Shown in pieces: positions 16,006 through 24,575 of a stretch of DNA of 44,768 nt. Position numbers and translations under genes: made by a program. Positions within the stretch are counted from its first letter, which is position 1; the number at the start of each line of letters is the position of its first letter. Source of the stretch: DATEPR01 sp036279295 (lineage in GTDB: Bacteria > Actinomycetota > Actinomycetes > Mycobacteriales > Pseudonocardiaceae); contig DASUJK010000446.1 of the NCBI GenBank assembly GCA_036279295.1, forward strand, positions 1 to 44,768. Reading direction: 5' to 3'. The notes beneath the pieces are model-generated. The model saw only the letters and a program-made list of their open reading frames with translations. It did not search any database and was not told the origin of the DNA.

Positions 16006-17172
16006 TCAGATGCCAGCTCGGTTGAAGCGTTCGATGAGGCTGGTTTTGCGCGAGTGCGCGTGTCTCAGCGCGACAGTGCGCAAGGTAAACGCGTCGTAGC
16101 GGTCCTCACGTTCGGCGAGCGCTTGTAGATCGGTGAGCAACGTGACAGCGGTGTCGTACTCAGTCGGCTTGCGGGTGTCGATCAGCGCCTCGACCCGAAA
16201 CCAGGCGGCTTCTTCCTCGTCGGCCAGGTTGTCGAGTCGTCGCTCACGGGCTTCGAGGCGCGCCTGCTCACGGCGTGCCTCCTCGTCAGCACGCTGGGCG
16301 GCCAGCCGACGCAGGCGGCTGGTCCGGTGGCGGGCGGCGGAGTCGAGCAAGTCGGCTACGGTCCGGCGGACTGAGGTGGGGACCGGGAGAACAGCGTCAC
16401 CGCGGCAGCGGTGCAGGAGCTCCATCCGCACCCGGCCGGCCTCCCCCAACGCGACTCGGGCGAGGAACTGGTCCTTCTCGGCGGCGGGCAGGTGAGTCAC
16501 CCAAGCGGCGAGTTCATCGGGATTGGCCGTGGTCTCCTCCAGCGGTGGAGAAGTCTGCGCCGCGGTCGTGAGGAGGTCGTCGTCGAGGCGGAGAAAGTCG
16601 GCCAGCGCACGCTGAGCGGCAGTGAGCGTGCTCAGCCCTGGCGGAACTGGTGGTTCGAGATCGTCGTCGGCGTCGCGGTCGAAGGCGTCTTCATCGCGTT
16701 CCCACCTGCCGTAGGCGGCTAACCAGGCGAGGTAGAGCGACCGGAGGTCGCCAGCGGCAAGTTCGGCACGGATCCCGACGAGTGCGGCCAGCAACGCTTG
16801 CGGATCGTAGTCGTAGTCGAACTCACCAGCGTCGTCCTCGCTGCTGAGGTCGAGTACGATGAACTTGCCCGAGACCCAAGCCCTGACCGGATCGTCGATG
16901 CAGTAGTCGTCGACGACATCGGGATCGAGCAGATCACGGGGCAGGCGGAACATCACCCGGTGGGTACCCCAGTTGGCGATGTACAGATGCGCGTCGTAGT
17001 AGCGCTCCATCAGCAGGCGCGGGTCCCCTTTGAAGTCGCCCCAGTGGTATTCGTTCACAAAGCTGGTCGAGGTGATCCTCGCCCGAGTGGACAGCGACCG
17101 GATCGCGGCCTGCTCGTCAGCACCGAGCGGCCGGTCGATCGCCAGGAATTCGTAGTACTGGTACTCGCTCAT
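16006..17172 (-). CDS. Conserved hypothetical protein, second gene of a two-gene module divergent from Wadjet
   Basis: This 388-residue soluble protein starts MSEYQYYEFLAIDRPLG at 17172, overlapping the previous stop (ATGA). I rejected the longer frame to 17499 because its first 109 residues are a shadow of the upstream gene. The N-terminal half has conserved-looking aromatic segments (TSFVNEYHWGDFKGDP, YYDAHLYIANWGTHRVMFRLP). The C-terminal third is a charged helix rich in Arg and Glu (RRLAAQRADEEARREQARLE) that probably forms a coiled coil. From memory similar proteins are widespread in actinomycetes, but I know no function. Its place beside jetA makes a defence-linked role possible, not shown. 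Confidence 0.7.
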   Translation of the reverse strand: MSEYQYYEFLAIDRPLGADEQAAIRSLSTRARITSTSFVNEYHWGDFKGDPRLLMERYYDAHLYIANWGTHRVMFRLPRDLLDPDVVDDYCIDDPVRAWVSGKFIVLDLSSEDDAGEFDYDYDPQALLAALVGIRAELAAGDLRSLYLAWLAAYGRWERDEDAFDRDADDDLEPPVPPGLSTLTAAQRALADFLRLDDDLLTTAAQTSPPLEETTANPDELAAWVTHLPAAEKDQFLARVALGEAGRVRMELLHRCRGDAVLPVPTSVRRTVADLLDSAARHRTSRLRRLAAQRADEEARREQARLEARERRLDNLADEEEAAWFRVEALIDTRKPTEYDTAVTLLTDLQALAEREDRYDAFTLRTVALRHAHSRKTSLIERFNRAGI

Positions 17173-17543
17173 CGCTGATCCTGCTCGTCGGGGTCGGTGA
17201 ACGGTTCCGCCCGGAAACTCGAGTCGTCGCCCATATGGAAGAACAGATGACCCTGGATCGTCTGGTTGTCGACCAGGACCGCCCAACCGCGTCCGCTGAC
17301 CTGATCGCCCCCGTCGGAGCCTTCCCACGTGAATTCGACACCGGGCCGACCGTTCCGCTCGACTGGGCGGCAGTCCAGCCAGCCATCGACGGCGACGAAG
17401 CCAAACCGGCCGGTCCTGTCGTTGGCGAACTCGATGAAACCTGGCCCGACCAGGTCGATCGCGTCGCGGTCCCAGCCGCTCATCTGCAGGATCCGCCATC
17501 GGCCGGTCAGCCGCGTCGTTGGTCTGGAAACACGTCGCGCCAC
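17169..17543 (-). CDS. Conserved hypothetical protein, first gene of the two-gene module divergent from Wadjet
   Basis: This 124-residue acidic protein contains GWDRDAIDLVGPGFIEFAN and FVAVDGWLDCRPVERNGRPGVEFTWEG. It has mostly beta-strand character and no membrane segment or signal. The GTG at 17543 is the outermost start. An internal ATG at 17483 is possible, but would remove the GRWRI segment that looks conserved. Its TGA overlaps the next ATG, so the two proteins are made together and may form a complex. It is transcribed away from jetA across 137 bp. Function unknown. Confidence 0.65.
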   Translation of the reverse strand: MARRVSRPTTRLTGRWRILQMSGWDRDAIDLVGPGFIEFANDRTGRFGFVAVDGWLDCRPVERNGRPGVEFTWEGSDGGDQVSGRGWAVLVDNQTIQGHLFFHMGDDSSFRAEPFTDPDEQDQR

Positions 17544-17625
17544 GAGAAGTCAGGGTAACGATCGCGTGGCCGAACGGTATGGGGCGGTCGGTGAGCCGCG
17601 AGGCGCCGGTAGCGTGCTAGCCAGT

Positions 17626-17650
17626 AGGCTGTTGACACTGGCAACAGCCT
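17626..17650. promoter_or_regulatory. Perfect inverted repeat in the control region between the unknown module and Wadjet
   Basis: AGGCTGTTG (17626-17634) and CAACAGCCT (17642-17650) form a perfect 9-bp inverted repeat with a 7-bp spacer, just before jetA. It contains TTGACA at 17632-17637. A TAGCGT -10-like element lies at 17610-17615, which would put the repeat right after a jetA transcript start. Either reading fits an operator. Confidence 0.5.
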
Positions 17651-17680
17651 GAATCTTCCGTGAAGCGATTCCTGAGGACG

Positions 17681-19144
17681 ATGGATTTCGACGAACTTGA
17701 CTTCCTGCGTCGCAACGATCCCGCGTGGCGGCTGCTGCGTGCCGACAACGCTCCGCTGATACTCGGGTTCCTTCGGAAGGTCTTCGTCGACGACAACGTC
17801 CGGTCGATCTCGGCCGCGGAGCTGGTCGCTCGTCTCGACGACGAGCTGTACGCGCTCAACGAGAGGCTCGGCGAAGCGGCCTTTCCCAAGGCGGCCAAGG
17901 CTTACCTGGACGATTGGGCGGCGCCGGTCAACGGCTGGTTGCGCAAGTACTACCCGGCCGGGTCCGATGATGTACATTTCGACGCGACTTCCGCCGTGGA
18001 GAAGGCGCTGGCCTGGGTCGACTCGCTTCGGGCTCGTTCGTTCGTCGGGACCGAATCCCGGCTCAACACGATCTTCGAACTGCTGCGTCAGATGGCCTAC
18101 GGAGCGGAGACCGATCCGGATGTCCGGCTCGCCGAGTTGCACCGGCGCAGGTCCGAGATCGACCGGGATATCAATCGGGTCGCCGGGGGTGATTTTGCCG
18201 TCCTCGACGACTCGGCCCAGCGGGATCGCTACCAGCAGTTTGCCGCGACCGCGAGTGAGTTGCTGGCCGACTTCCGCGAGGTCGAGGCCAACTTCCGCGG
18301 CCTGGACCGGACGCTTCGCGCCCGTATCGCAGGTTGGCAGGGCTCCAAGGGAGAATTACTCGACGAGGTGGTCGGAAACCGCAATACGATCGCTGACTCG
18401 GACCAGGGGCGCAGCTTCCAGGCCTTCTACGACTTCCTGCTTTCCCACGAACGTCAGATCGAGTTGACCGACCTGCTGGAGAAAGTGCAGTCGCTGGACG
18501 CTGTCGGCGAGCCGGACCCGCGCATGCGCCACATCCACTACGACTGGCTCGACGCTGCCGAACGCACCCAGGCAACGGTGCGGCTGCTGTCGGAACAGCT
18601 TCGACGGTTCCTCGACGACCAGGTGTGGCTGGAGAACCGGCGGGTGATGGACATCCTGCACAGTATCGAGTCCTCCGCGCTCACGCTCCGTGAGCATCCC
18701 GCCCCGGATCTCACGTCCGAACTCGACGGCACCGCGCCGGCCGTCGTCCTGCCGATGGAACGTCCGCTCTACACTCCGAAGGAGAAGGTTCCGCTGGACA
18801 GCGCGGGCATCGCCGCGGCCGACGAGGACGTCGACGCGTCCGTGCTGTTCGAACAGGTTTACGTGGATCGTGAGCGGTTGTGCGGCATCGTGCGCCGTGA
18901 GCTGCGTGAACGTTCTCAGGTCGGACTGAGCGAGGTGCTCGCGCGTCGGCCGCTCGAACAGGGGATGGCGGAGCTGGTCGGTTACCTCTCGCTCGGCGAT
19001 CCAGCCTTCCAAGTCGTCTTTGACGAGACCACGCGCGAGCAGGTGCGCTGGCTCGATGACACCGGGGTGGAACGGGTCGCGACGGTACCGAGGGTGACAT
19101 TCATCCGAGCATCGAGCTCCGGCTCTGTCGGTGGGTACGCATAG
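17681..19144 (+). CDS. jetA: Wadjet type I protein JetA (DUF3375, kleisin-like subunit)
   Basis: JetA is the kleisin/MukF-like subunit that bridges the SMC-like JetC dimer with JetB. The complex extrudes DNA and hands small circular plasmids to JetD for cutting. The 487-residue protein starts MDFDELDFLRRNDPAWRLLR, followed by APLILGFLRKVF, the DUF3375 opening. The middle is helical and charged. The C-terminal part (RRELRERSQVGLSEVLARRP, ELVGYLSLGDPAFQVVF) is the winged-helix end. I chose ATG 17681 behind GAGGA; a GTG at 17660 would add seven residues. It is the first of four same-strand genes in jetABCD order. Confidence 0.92.
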   Translation: MDFDELDFLRRNDPAWRLLRADNAPLILGFLRKVFVDDNVRSISAAELVARLDDELYALNERLGEAAFPKAAKAYLDDWAAPVNGWLRKYYPAGSDDVHFDATSAVEKALAWVDSLRARSFVGTESRLNTIFELLRQMAYGAETDPDVRLAELHRRRSEIDRDINRVAGGDFAVLDDSAQRDRYQQFAATASELLADFREVEANFRGLDRTLRARIAGWQGSKGELLDEVVGNRNTIADSDQGRSFQAFYDFLLSHERQIELTDLLEKVQSLDAVGEPDPRMRHIHYDWLDAAERTQATVRLLSEQLRRFLDDQVWLENRRVMDILHSIESSALTLREHPAPDLTSELDGTAPAVVLPMERPLYTPKEKVPLDSAGIAAADEDVDASVLFEQVYVDRERLCGIVRRELRERSQVGLSEVLARRPLEQGMAELVGYLSLGDPAFQVVFDETTREQVRWLDDTGVERVATVPRVTFIRASSSGSVGGYA

Positions 19145-19145
19145 C

Positions 19146-19757
19146 ATGAGCAGGGTGTCAACATCGCTGCGCCGAGACGAGCTTGACCTGCCGTTGGTCA
19201 TCACGCACGTGATGAAGGGGGTGGTCTATGCGGACAGTCACGAGAAGGTCTGGCGCCATCTGCTGCCGCTACAGGCCCAGGTGCGTGACTACGTCGGTGT
19301 GATGGGCCTGACCGTGATCATCGACGAAGCCGAGGGCTATGCGTTTCTCCGGTCCAAGCCGGACGACGGGGACGAGGGCCCGTTGCCCCGGCTGATCCCG
19401 CGCCGCGCCCTCTCCTTCCACGTCAGCCTGATCCTGGCACTGCTGCGCAAGAAGCTGGCGGAGTTCGATGCTTCGGGAGCGGAGACCCGGCTGATCCTCA
19501 CCCGCGACCAGCTGGTGGAGATGGTGCGGATGTTCCTGCCCGAGACCAGCAATGAGGCCCGGCTGGTCGACCAGATCGACACCCAGCTCACCAAGATCGT
19601 CGACCTTGGCTTCCTGCGGCGGATCACCGGTCAGGAGGCCGCGTACGAGGTGCGACGCATTCTCAAGGCGTTCGTCGACGGTCAGTGGCTGGCCGAATTC
19701 GACCAGCGGCTCGCCGAGTACGCCGGGCAGCTCGGCGGCGGGGAGGACGAGGGCTGA
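19146..19757 (+). CDS. jetB: Wadjet type I protein JetB (DUF4194, MukE/KITE-like subunit)
   Basis: JetB is the KITE-type winged-helix partner of JetA in the Wadjet condensin-like complex. It has about 203 residues. The DUF4194 pattern is visible: VITHVMKGVVYADSHEKVW near the start, LLPLQAQVRDYVGVMGLTVIIDEAEGYAFLR, SFHVSLILALLRKKLAEFD, and KIVDLGFLRRI at the end of the winged helix. The ATG at 19146 lies one base after the jetA stop. An in-frame GTG at 19131 would overlap jetA. The stop overlaps the jetC start (ATGA), so subunit synthesis is coupled. Confidence 0.92.
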   Translation: MSRVSTSLRRDELDLPLVITHVMKGVVYADSHEKVWRHLLPLQAQVRDYVGVMGLTVIIDEAEGYAFLRSKPDDGDEGPLPRLIPRRALSFHVSLILALLRKKLAEFDASGAETRLILTRDQLVEMVRMFLPETSNEARLVDQIDTQLTKIVDLGFLRRITGQEAAYEVRRILKAFVDGQWLAEFDQRLAEYAGQLGGGEDEG

Positions 19758-22700
19758 TGGACGGCCTGCTCAGCGCGGCCGGTCTCGACGCAGAGGAGGC
19801 CGAACTCGCCGGTTACCGGTTGGCACGGCTGGAGGTGTACAACTGGGGCACCTTCGACCAGAGGGTGTGGACGTTTCATCCCGAGGGCCGTAACAGCCTG
19901 CTGACCGGCGACATCGGCTCCGGGAAATCAACTATCGTCGATGCGATCACCACGTTGCTGCTACCTGCCCACCGCATCTCCTACAACAAGGCGGCCGGCG
20001 CCGAGGCGAAGGAGCGACATCTCCGATCCTATGTGCTGGGCTACTACAAGTCCGAACGCAATGAGGCGACCGGGGCGTCTCGGCCGGTCGGTTTGCGTGA
20101 CCGCCAGTCGTTCTCGGTCATTCTCGGAACCTTCACCAACGCCGGGTACGACTCGACGGTGACGCTCGCGCAGGTGTTCTGGTTTCGTGACGCGTCCGTC
20201 GGACAGCCGGACCGGTTCTATGCGACGGCGGACCGGGCGCTGAGCATCGCGGGCGACTTCGCCGACTTCGGCCAGGACATCGCGATGCTCAAGCGCAGGC
20301 TGCGCAAGCAGGAAGTCCGCCTTCACGATCATTTTCCTGCCTACAGCAAGGATTTCTGCCGGCGACTCGGCATCGAGTCCGAGCAGGCGATGGAGCTGTT
20401 CCACCAGACTGTTTCGATGAAGTCGGTGGGCAACCTCAACGATTTCGTCCGCTCTCACATGCTGGAGCCCTTCGACGCCGCGGACTGGACCAACCGGTTG
20501 GTCGACCACTTCGAAGACCTGACCAAAGCCCACGAAGCGGTGCTCAAGGCACGCACTCAGCTGACCCTGCTCGAACCCCTGCTGGCCGAATGCGACACCT
20601 TCGACGAACTCGACGCCCGGATCACGGCGGGGAAAGCCGCACGCGAAGCCTTGCGGTACTACTGCGCGGATCGCAAGGCGACGTTGCTGAACGATCGGCT
20701 GACCGCGCTCGCCGTCCAGATCGGTGCGCAGCAGGCGAGCCTGACCGGAGCGAAGGCCGACCTGGAACGGTTGCGCCGGAAGGAGAAGAACCTCGAGATC
20801 CAGCGGGCGGGCTGCGGTGGCGACCGGATCAGCCAGCTCGAAGTGGAGATCGGCGCCGAGGAGAAGGAACGCGCTCGGCGGAAAGAGCGATCCGATCGGT
20901 ATCACGTGTTGCTGGCTTCGGCCGGATTGCCCGCGCTGGCGGACTCGGCGCAGTTCAATGCTCGGCAGCGCGCTGCCGAGCAGAGAGCGGCTTCCCTGGA
21001 TCAGGAACAGGCCGATCTGCAGAACCAACTCACCGACATCGGGATGGAACGTCGAGAGTCGGACGCCGATGCCGCGGAGCTGAACGCGGAACTGCTGAGC
21101 CTGCGCGAGCGGCGCAGCAACATCCCGAAGCGCAGCCTCGACGTGCGGGAGGCACTGTGCGCGGCGCTGCGGGTGGATGCCGCCGAGTTGCCGTTCGCAG
21201 GCGAACTCATCCAGGTCCGTGCGGACTGTGCCGCTTGGGAGGGCGCGGCCGAACGGCTCCTGCATGGCTTCGGGCTGTCGATGCTGGTCGCAAGCGAGCA
21301 TTACGACGCCGTATCCGAGTGGATCAACGAACGGCACCTCGGCATCAAGCTCGTTTACTATCGGGTGCCCGAACAGCTGCGCCAGACGCCGCCCTCGCCA
21401 CTGGCAGAGCGTTCGTTGTTCGCCAAGCTGGAGGTCAAGGACTCGCCGGTCTCGGCGTGGTTGGATCGTGAGTTGGCGCACCGCGCCGACTACGAGTGCG
21501 TGGGCACGATGGCTGAGTTTCGGCGGGCCGCGAAAGCCGTCACCGCGGCCGGGCAGATCAAAGGTGCGCGCGGCCGGCACGAGAAGGACGACGCGCGCCG
21601 GATCGACGATCGCCGTCACTACGTGCTGGGCTGGGATAACCAGGCCAAGATCGACACGCTGCTGGACCAGGCGAACCGCCTGCAAGTCCGGCTGCGCGAA
21701 CTTGCCGGCCAGGCGACGAAGGTCAATGCCGAGCTGACCGCCAAGCGCGGGCTCGCCGCCACGCTCACCCTGCTGGCGGAATTCAGCGGCTTCGCCGACA
21801 TCGACTGGCAGGCGTCGGTGAACCGCATTGCCGAACTCACCGGCGAGAAGCGGCGCCTGGAACAGCAGTCGGATGAGCTGACACGGCTGACCGCAGAGCT
21901 GGCTGCCGTCGGCACCCAGATCGAGGCCGCGGAAACTGCCAGGGACAAGGCGCAAACGGGACTCGGAAAGCTGGGCGGCCAGCGCGAAGCCGCGGAGAAA
22001 CAGCTGGACGACACGAGGACCACGCTGGAGGAACCTGTGGCGGAGGCGGCCAGGGCTTCGTTTCCTCTGGTGGACGAGCGCGTCGGAACCCGGAACCTCG
22101 TGACGCCGGAGGACTGCGACACGTGCCGCATCGAGGTGAACGACGAGATCACTGCGGAGATCGATCGGCTCACCAGCAGGCAGAACAAGGTCGCGGCGCG
22201 CGTGGTCGGGAAGATGGGCGAGTTCCACAAGGCGTACCCGCTGGAAACCGGGGAGTTCGACAACTCGGTCCAGTCCGCGGGCGAATATCGCGCGCTGCAC
22301 GAGCGGATCGCATCCGACGATCTGCCGCGGTTCGAGTCCGAGTTCAAGACCTACCTCAACACCAACACCATCCGCGACATCGCGGGTTTCCACTCCCAGC
22401 TGACCAAGCAGTCAGAGCTGATCAAACAGCGGATCGAGACCATCAACGACTCGCTCGTGGACATCGACTACAACCCCGGCCGGTTCATCCGGCTCGAACC
22501 ACATCCCACGGTGAACGTTGAGGTCCGCGACTTCCGTAAGGAACTCCGCGACTGCACCAGCGGATCGCTGAGCGGCGACGACTCGGGCCAGTACTCGGAG
22601 CAGAAGTTCCTTCAGGTGAAGGCTTTGATCGACCGGTTCCGTGGGCGGGAGGGGCAAACCGAACCGGATCGGCAATGGACCCGCAGGGTCACCGACGTGC

Positions 22701-23149
22701 GCAACTGGTTCACGTTCTCCGCGTCCGAGAGGTGGCGCACCGATGACACCGAACACGAGAACTACACCGACTCGGGCGGAAAATCGGGCGGCCAGAAGGA
22801 GAAACTCGCCTACACGATCCTCGCGGCGTCGCTGGCCTACCAGTTCACGCTCGACTGGGGTGCACGTAAGTCGAAGACCTTTCGGTTCGTGGTCATCGAC
22901 GAGGCGTTCGGCCGCGGTTCGGACGAGTCGACCCGATTCGCGCTCGGCCTGTTCCGGCGGCTCGGTCTGCAATTGCTGATCGTGACACCGTTGCAGAAGA
23001 TCCACGTCATCGAGCCCTACGTTGCGGCGGTCGGGTTCGTGGACAACAAGACCGGTGGCAGCTCGCGCTTGCAGACGTTGACCATCGAAGAATACCGGCA
23101 ACGCCAACTTGCCCATGCCCTCGGCGTAGCGTCCGGTCAGACCGGCTGA
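19757..23149 (+). CDS. jetC: Wadjet type I protein JetC (SMC/MukB-like ATPase)
   Basis: JetC is the motor of the complex. It has 1130 residues, usual for the family. Walker A is in TGDIGSGKSTIVDAITTLL (about 50-68). Two long coiled-coil arms (about 330-470 and 640-790) flank a hinge region near 490-620 (GFGLSMLVASEHYDAVSEWI). The ABC signature SGGKSGGQKEKLAY is near 1005 and Walker B VVIDEAFGRGSDES near 1045-1055. All ATPase motifs look intact. The ATG at 19757 overlaps the jetB stop. The longer open frame to 19685 lies inside jetB and is not used. Confidence 0.94.
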   Translation: MDGLLSAAGLDAEEAELAGYRLARLEVYNWGTFDQRVWTFHPEGRNSLLTGDIGSGKSTIVDAITTLLLPAHRISYNKAAGAEAKERHLRSYVLGYYKSERNEATGASRPVGLRDRQSFSVILGTFTNAGYDSTVTLAQVFWFRDASVGQPDRFYATADRALSIAGDFADFGQDIAMLKRRLRKQEVRLHDHFPAYSKDFCRRLGIESEQAMELFHQTVSMKSVGNLNDFVRSHMLEPFDAADWTNRLVDHFEDLTKAHEAVLKARTQLTLLEPLLAECDTFDELDARITAGKAAREALRYYCADRKATLLNDRLTALAVQIGAQQASLTGAKADLERLRRKEKNLEIQRAGCGGDRISQLEVEIGAEEKERARRKERSDRYHVLLASAGLPALADSAQFNARQRAAEQRAASLDQEQADLQNQLTDIGMERRESDADAAELNAELLSLRERRSNIPKRSLDVREALCAALRVDAAELPFAGELIQVRADCAAWEGAAERLLHGFGLSMLVASEHYDAVSEWINERHLGIKLVYYRVPEQLRQTPPSPLAERSLFAKLEVKDSPVSAWLDRELAHRADYECVGTMAEFRRAAKAVTAAGQIKGARGRHEKDDARRIDDRRHYVLGWDNQAKIDTLLDQANRLQVRLRELAGQATKVNAELTAKRGLAATLTLLAEFSGFADIDWQASVNRIAELTGEKRRLEQQSDELTRLTAELAAVGTQIEAAETARDKAQTGLGKLGGQREAAEKQLDDTRTTLEEPVAEAARASFPLVDERVGTRNLVTPEDCDTCRIEVNDEITAEIDRLTSRQNKVAARVVGKMGEFHKAYPLETGEFDNSVQSAGEYRALHERIASDDLPRFESEFKTYLNTNTIRDIAGFHSQLTKQSELIKQRIETINDSLVDIDYNPGRFIRLEPHPTVNVEVRDFRKELRDCTSGSLSGDDSGQYSEQKFLQVKALIDRFRGREGQTEPDRQWTRRVTDVRNWFTFSASERWRTDDTEHENYTDSGGKSGGQKEKLAYTILAASLAYQFTLDWGARKSKTFRFVVIDEAFGRGSDESTRFALGLFRRLGLQLLIVTPLQKIHVIEPYVAAVGFVDNKTGGSSRLQTLTIEEYRQRQLAHALGVASGQTG

Positions 23150-23150
23150 G

Positions 23151-24314
23151 ATGGCACCGACCAGCTGGACCGGGCCTGGTGATGTGCTCGACAAACTGCG
23201 GCGCCGATGGGACCGAGGCGAGTTCCTGTCTCAGCTCGCCTCGGGAGCCTCGTGGGAACCGTTGGCGATCGGGTTGCGGGGGCCGAGTGCGCCGGACACT
23301 TCCGCTCGCTTGGACGAGGCACGTGCCTGGGTCGAGCAATGGCACCGCGTCCGGCATCTCCGGGTCGAGACGAGAACGATCGGCGGCCGGGTAGTCGGCA
23401 CGAACGAGATCCCCGGCCGGGCCTGGGTCGACTCCTACGGGCAGCTGTGGGCCGCCCTCGGCGTGGCGCCGGACGTGCGAACGTTCATGGCCTTGCTGGA
23501 AGCGACTCGGCTCCGGGCCCCTGCTATCGCCGACTGGATGTCCGCAAAGCCGATGGAAGTGCTCAGGCACAAGGGCGAATGGGCCAAGTTGGTCGGCACC
23601 GTATTGTGGATCGACGAGCACGCGCGTCCGGACATGTACGTGCGGCAGGTAGATGTTCCCGGCGTCGACACCAAGTTCATCGAACGTTTTCGTGCCATTC
23701 TGGCGGTGCTGCTGGACCGCCAACTCCCCGAGGACCGCGTCAACCGCGGCAGACCGCCGTCGGATTTCGCCGGCCGCTACCTCTTTCGCCAAAAACCCGC
23801 CTACGTCCGGTATCGCCGCTTGTCCGACGGTCCTGGATTCAGCGAACTTGCCGTTCGAGTGCCTGAACTGGCCGGCATGCCGCCGACGGCGCGCACCGTG
23901 TTCGTCGTCGAGAACGAGATCACCTATTTGGCCTTCCCGCCTGTCGAGGACGCTGTCGTGATCTTTGGCGAAGGTTACGCGGCATCCCGGCTACGCTCCT
24001 TGAAGTGGCTGGCCCAGAAGAATCTCGTTTACTGGGGTGACATCGACACCCACGGATTCGCGATCCTCAACAGCGTGCGTCGTATGTTCGAGGGTGCTCG
24101 GTCCATGCTCATGGACCGAGCTACGCTTCTTGCTCACGAGGGACAATGGGTCGGCGAGCCCAATCCGACCAACGAACACCTTGAGGCCCTCCTCCCGGAC
24201 GAGGCGAGCCTCTACGCCGATCTCGTGGAGGGGGTGCTGGGCAGGTCGGTGCGGCTGGAACAAGAACGCATCTCGTATGCAGCCATCCAGCAAGCCACCC
24301 GGGAATGCCGCTGA
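23151..24314 (+). CDS. jetD: Wadjet type I protein JetD (DUF3322/DUF2220, Toprim-like nuclease)
   Basis: JetD is the nuclease that cleaves plasmid DNA brought by JetABC. It has 387 residues. The N-terminal arm and central DUF3322 region (DVLDKLRRRWDRGEFLSQLA, DVRTFMALLEATRLRAPAI) precede a DUF2220 Toprim-like domain. Likely acidic metal ligands are Glu254 in VVENEITYLAFP and the Asp297-x-Asp299 pair in YWGDIDTHGFAIL, arranged as in topoisomerase VI Toprim folds. GEGYAASRL is the intervening glycine loop. The ATG is one base after the jetC stop. The operon ends here, and the right flanking repeat begins 32 bp later. Confidence 0.92.
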   Translation: MAPTSWTGPGDVLDKLRRRWDRGEFLSQLASGASWEPLAIGLRGPSAPDTSARLDEARAWVEQWHRVRHLRVETRTIGGRVVGTNEIPGRAWVDSYGQLWAALGVAPDVRTFMALLEATRLRAPAIADWMSAKPMEVLRHKGEWAKLVGTVLWIDEHARPDMYVRQVDVPGVDTKFIERFRAILAVLLDRQLPEDRVNRGRPPSDFAGRYLFRQKPAYVRYRRLSDGPGFSELAVRVPELAGMPPTARTVFVVENEITYLAFPPVEDAVVIFGEGYAASRLRSLKWLAQKNLVYWGDIDTHGFAILNSVRRMFEGARSMLMDRATLLAHEGQWVGEPNPTNEHLEALLPDEASLYADLVEGVLGRSVRLEQERISYAAIQQATRECR

Positions 24315-24345
24315 GCGGCGACTGCGCTCGATCCTGAACGTCATC

Positions 24346-24381
24346 ACCTTGATCGTTGTATGGGTGGCGAGTCGCCGCGGG
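24346..24381 (+). repeat. Right copy of an imperfect 36-bp direct repeat flanking the Wadjet island
   Basis: ACCTTGATCGT (24346-24356), TGG, CGAG and CGCCGCGGG (24373-24381) match the copy at 14336-14371 in the same orientation and spacing. It begins 32 bp after the jetD stop. No gene is supported between here and the AraC gene ending at 24576. Confidence 0.5.
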
Positions 24382-24575
24382 GACGACAGCATGACACCCG
24401 GTATGCATCCGGTCATTCCGATAGTGACCGGGGCACGATCACGAACTCGGGCCGGAGCAGCCTTCAGCTCAAGGACTTTCACACCAGGACGCTCAGCCTG
24501 GGCGCCATGGGCCTCGATCCGTTGCGCGAAGCGCTTGCCCGCATCTGAGGACACCTGGCACAGCGCAGCCGGCGG

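Noticed and set aside
15723..16025. Plus-strand frame of 100 codons ending in a Leu/Ile-rich helix.
   Set aside because: No domain, poor residue use, and it crosses two hairpins in an intergenic region.
19961..22393. Very long minus-strand frame antisense to jetC.
   Set aside because: Shadow frame of a high-GC gene; no recognisable domain.
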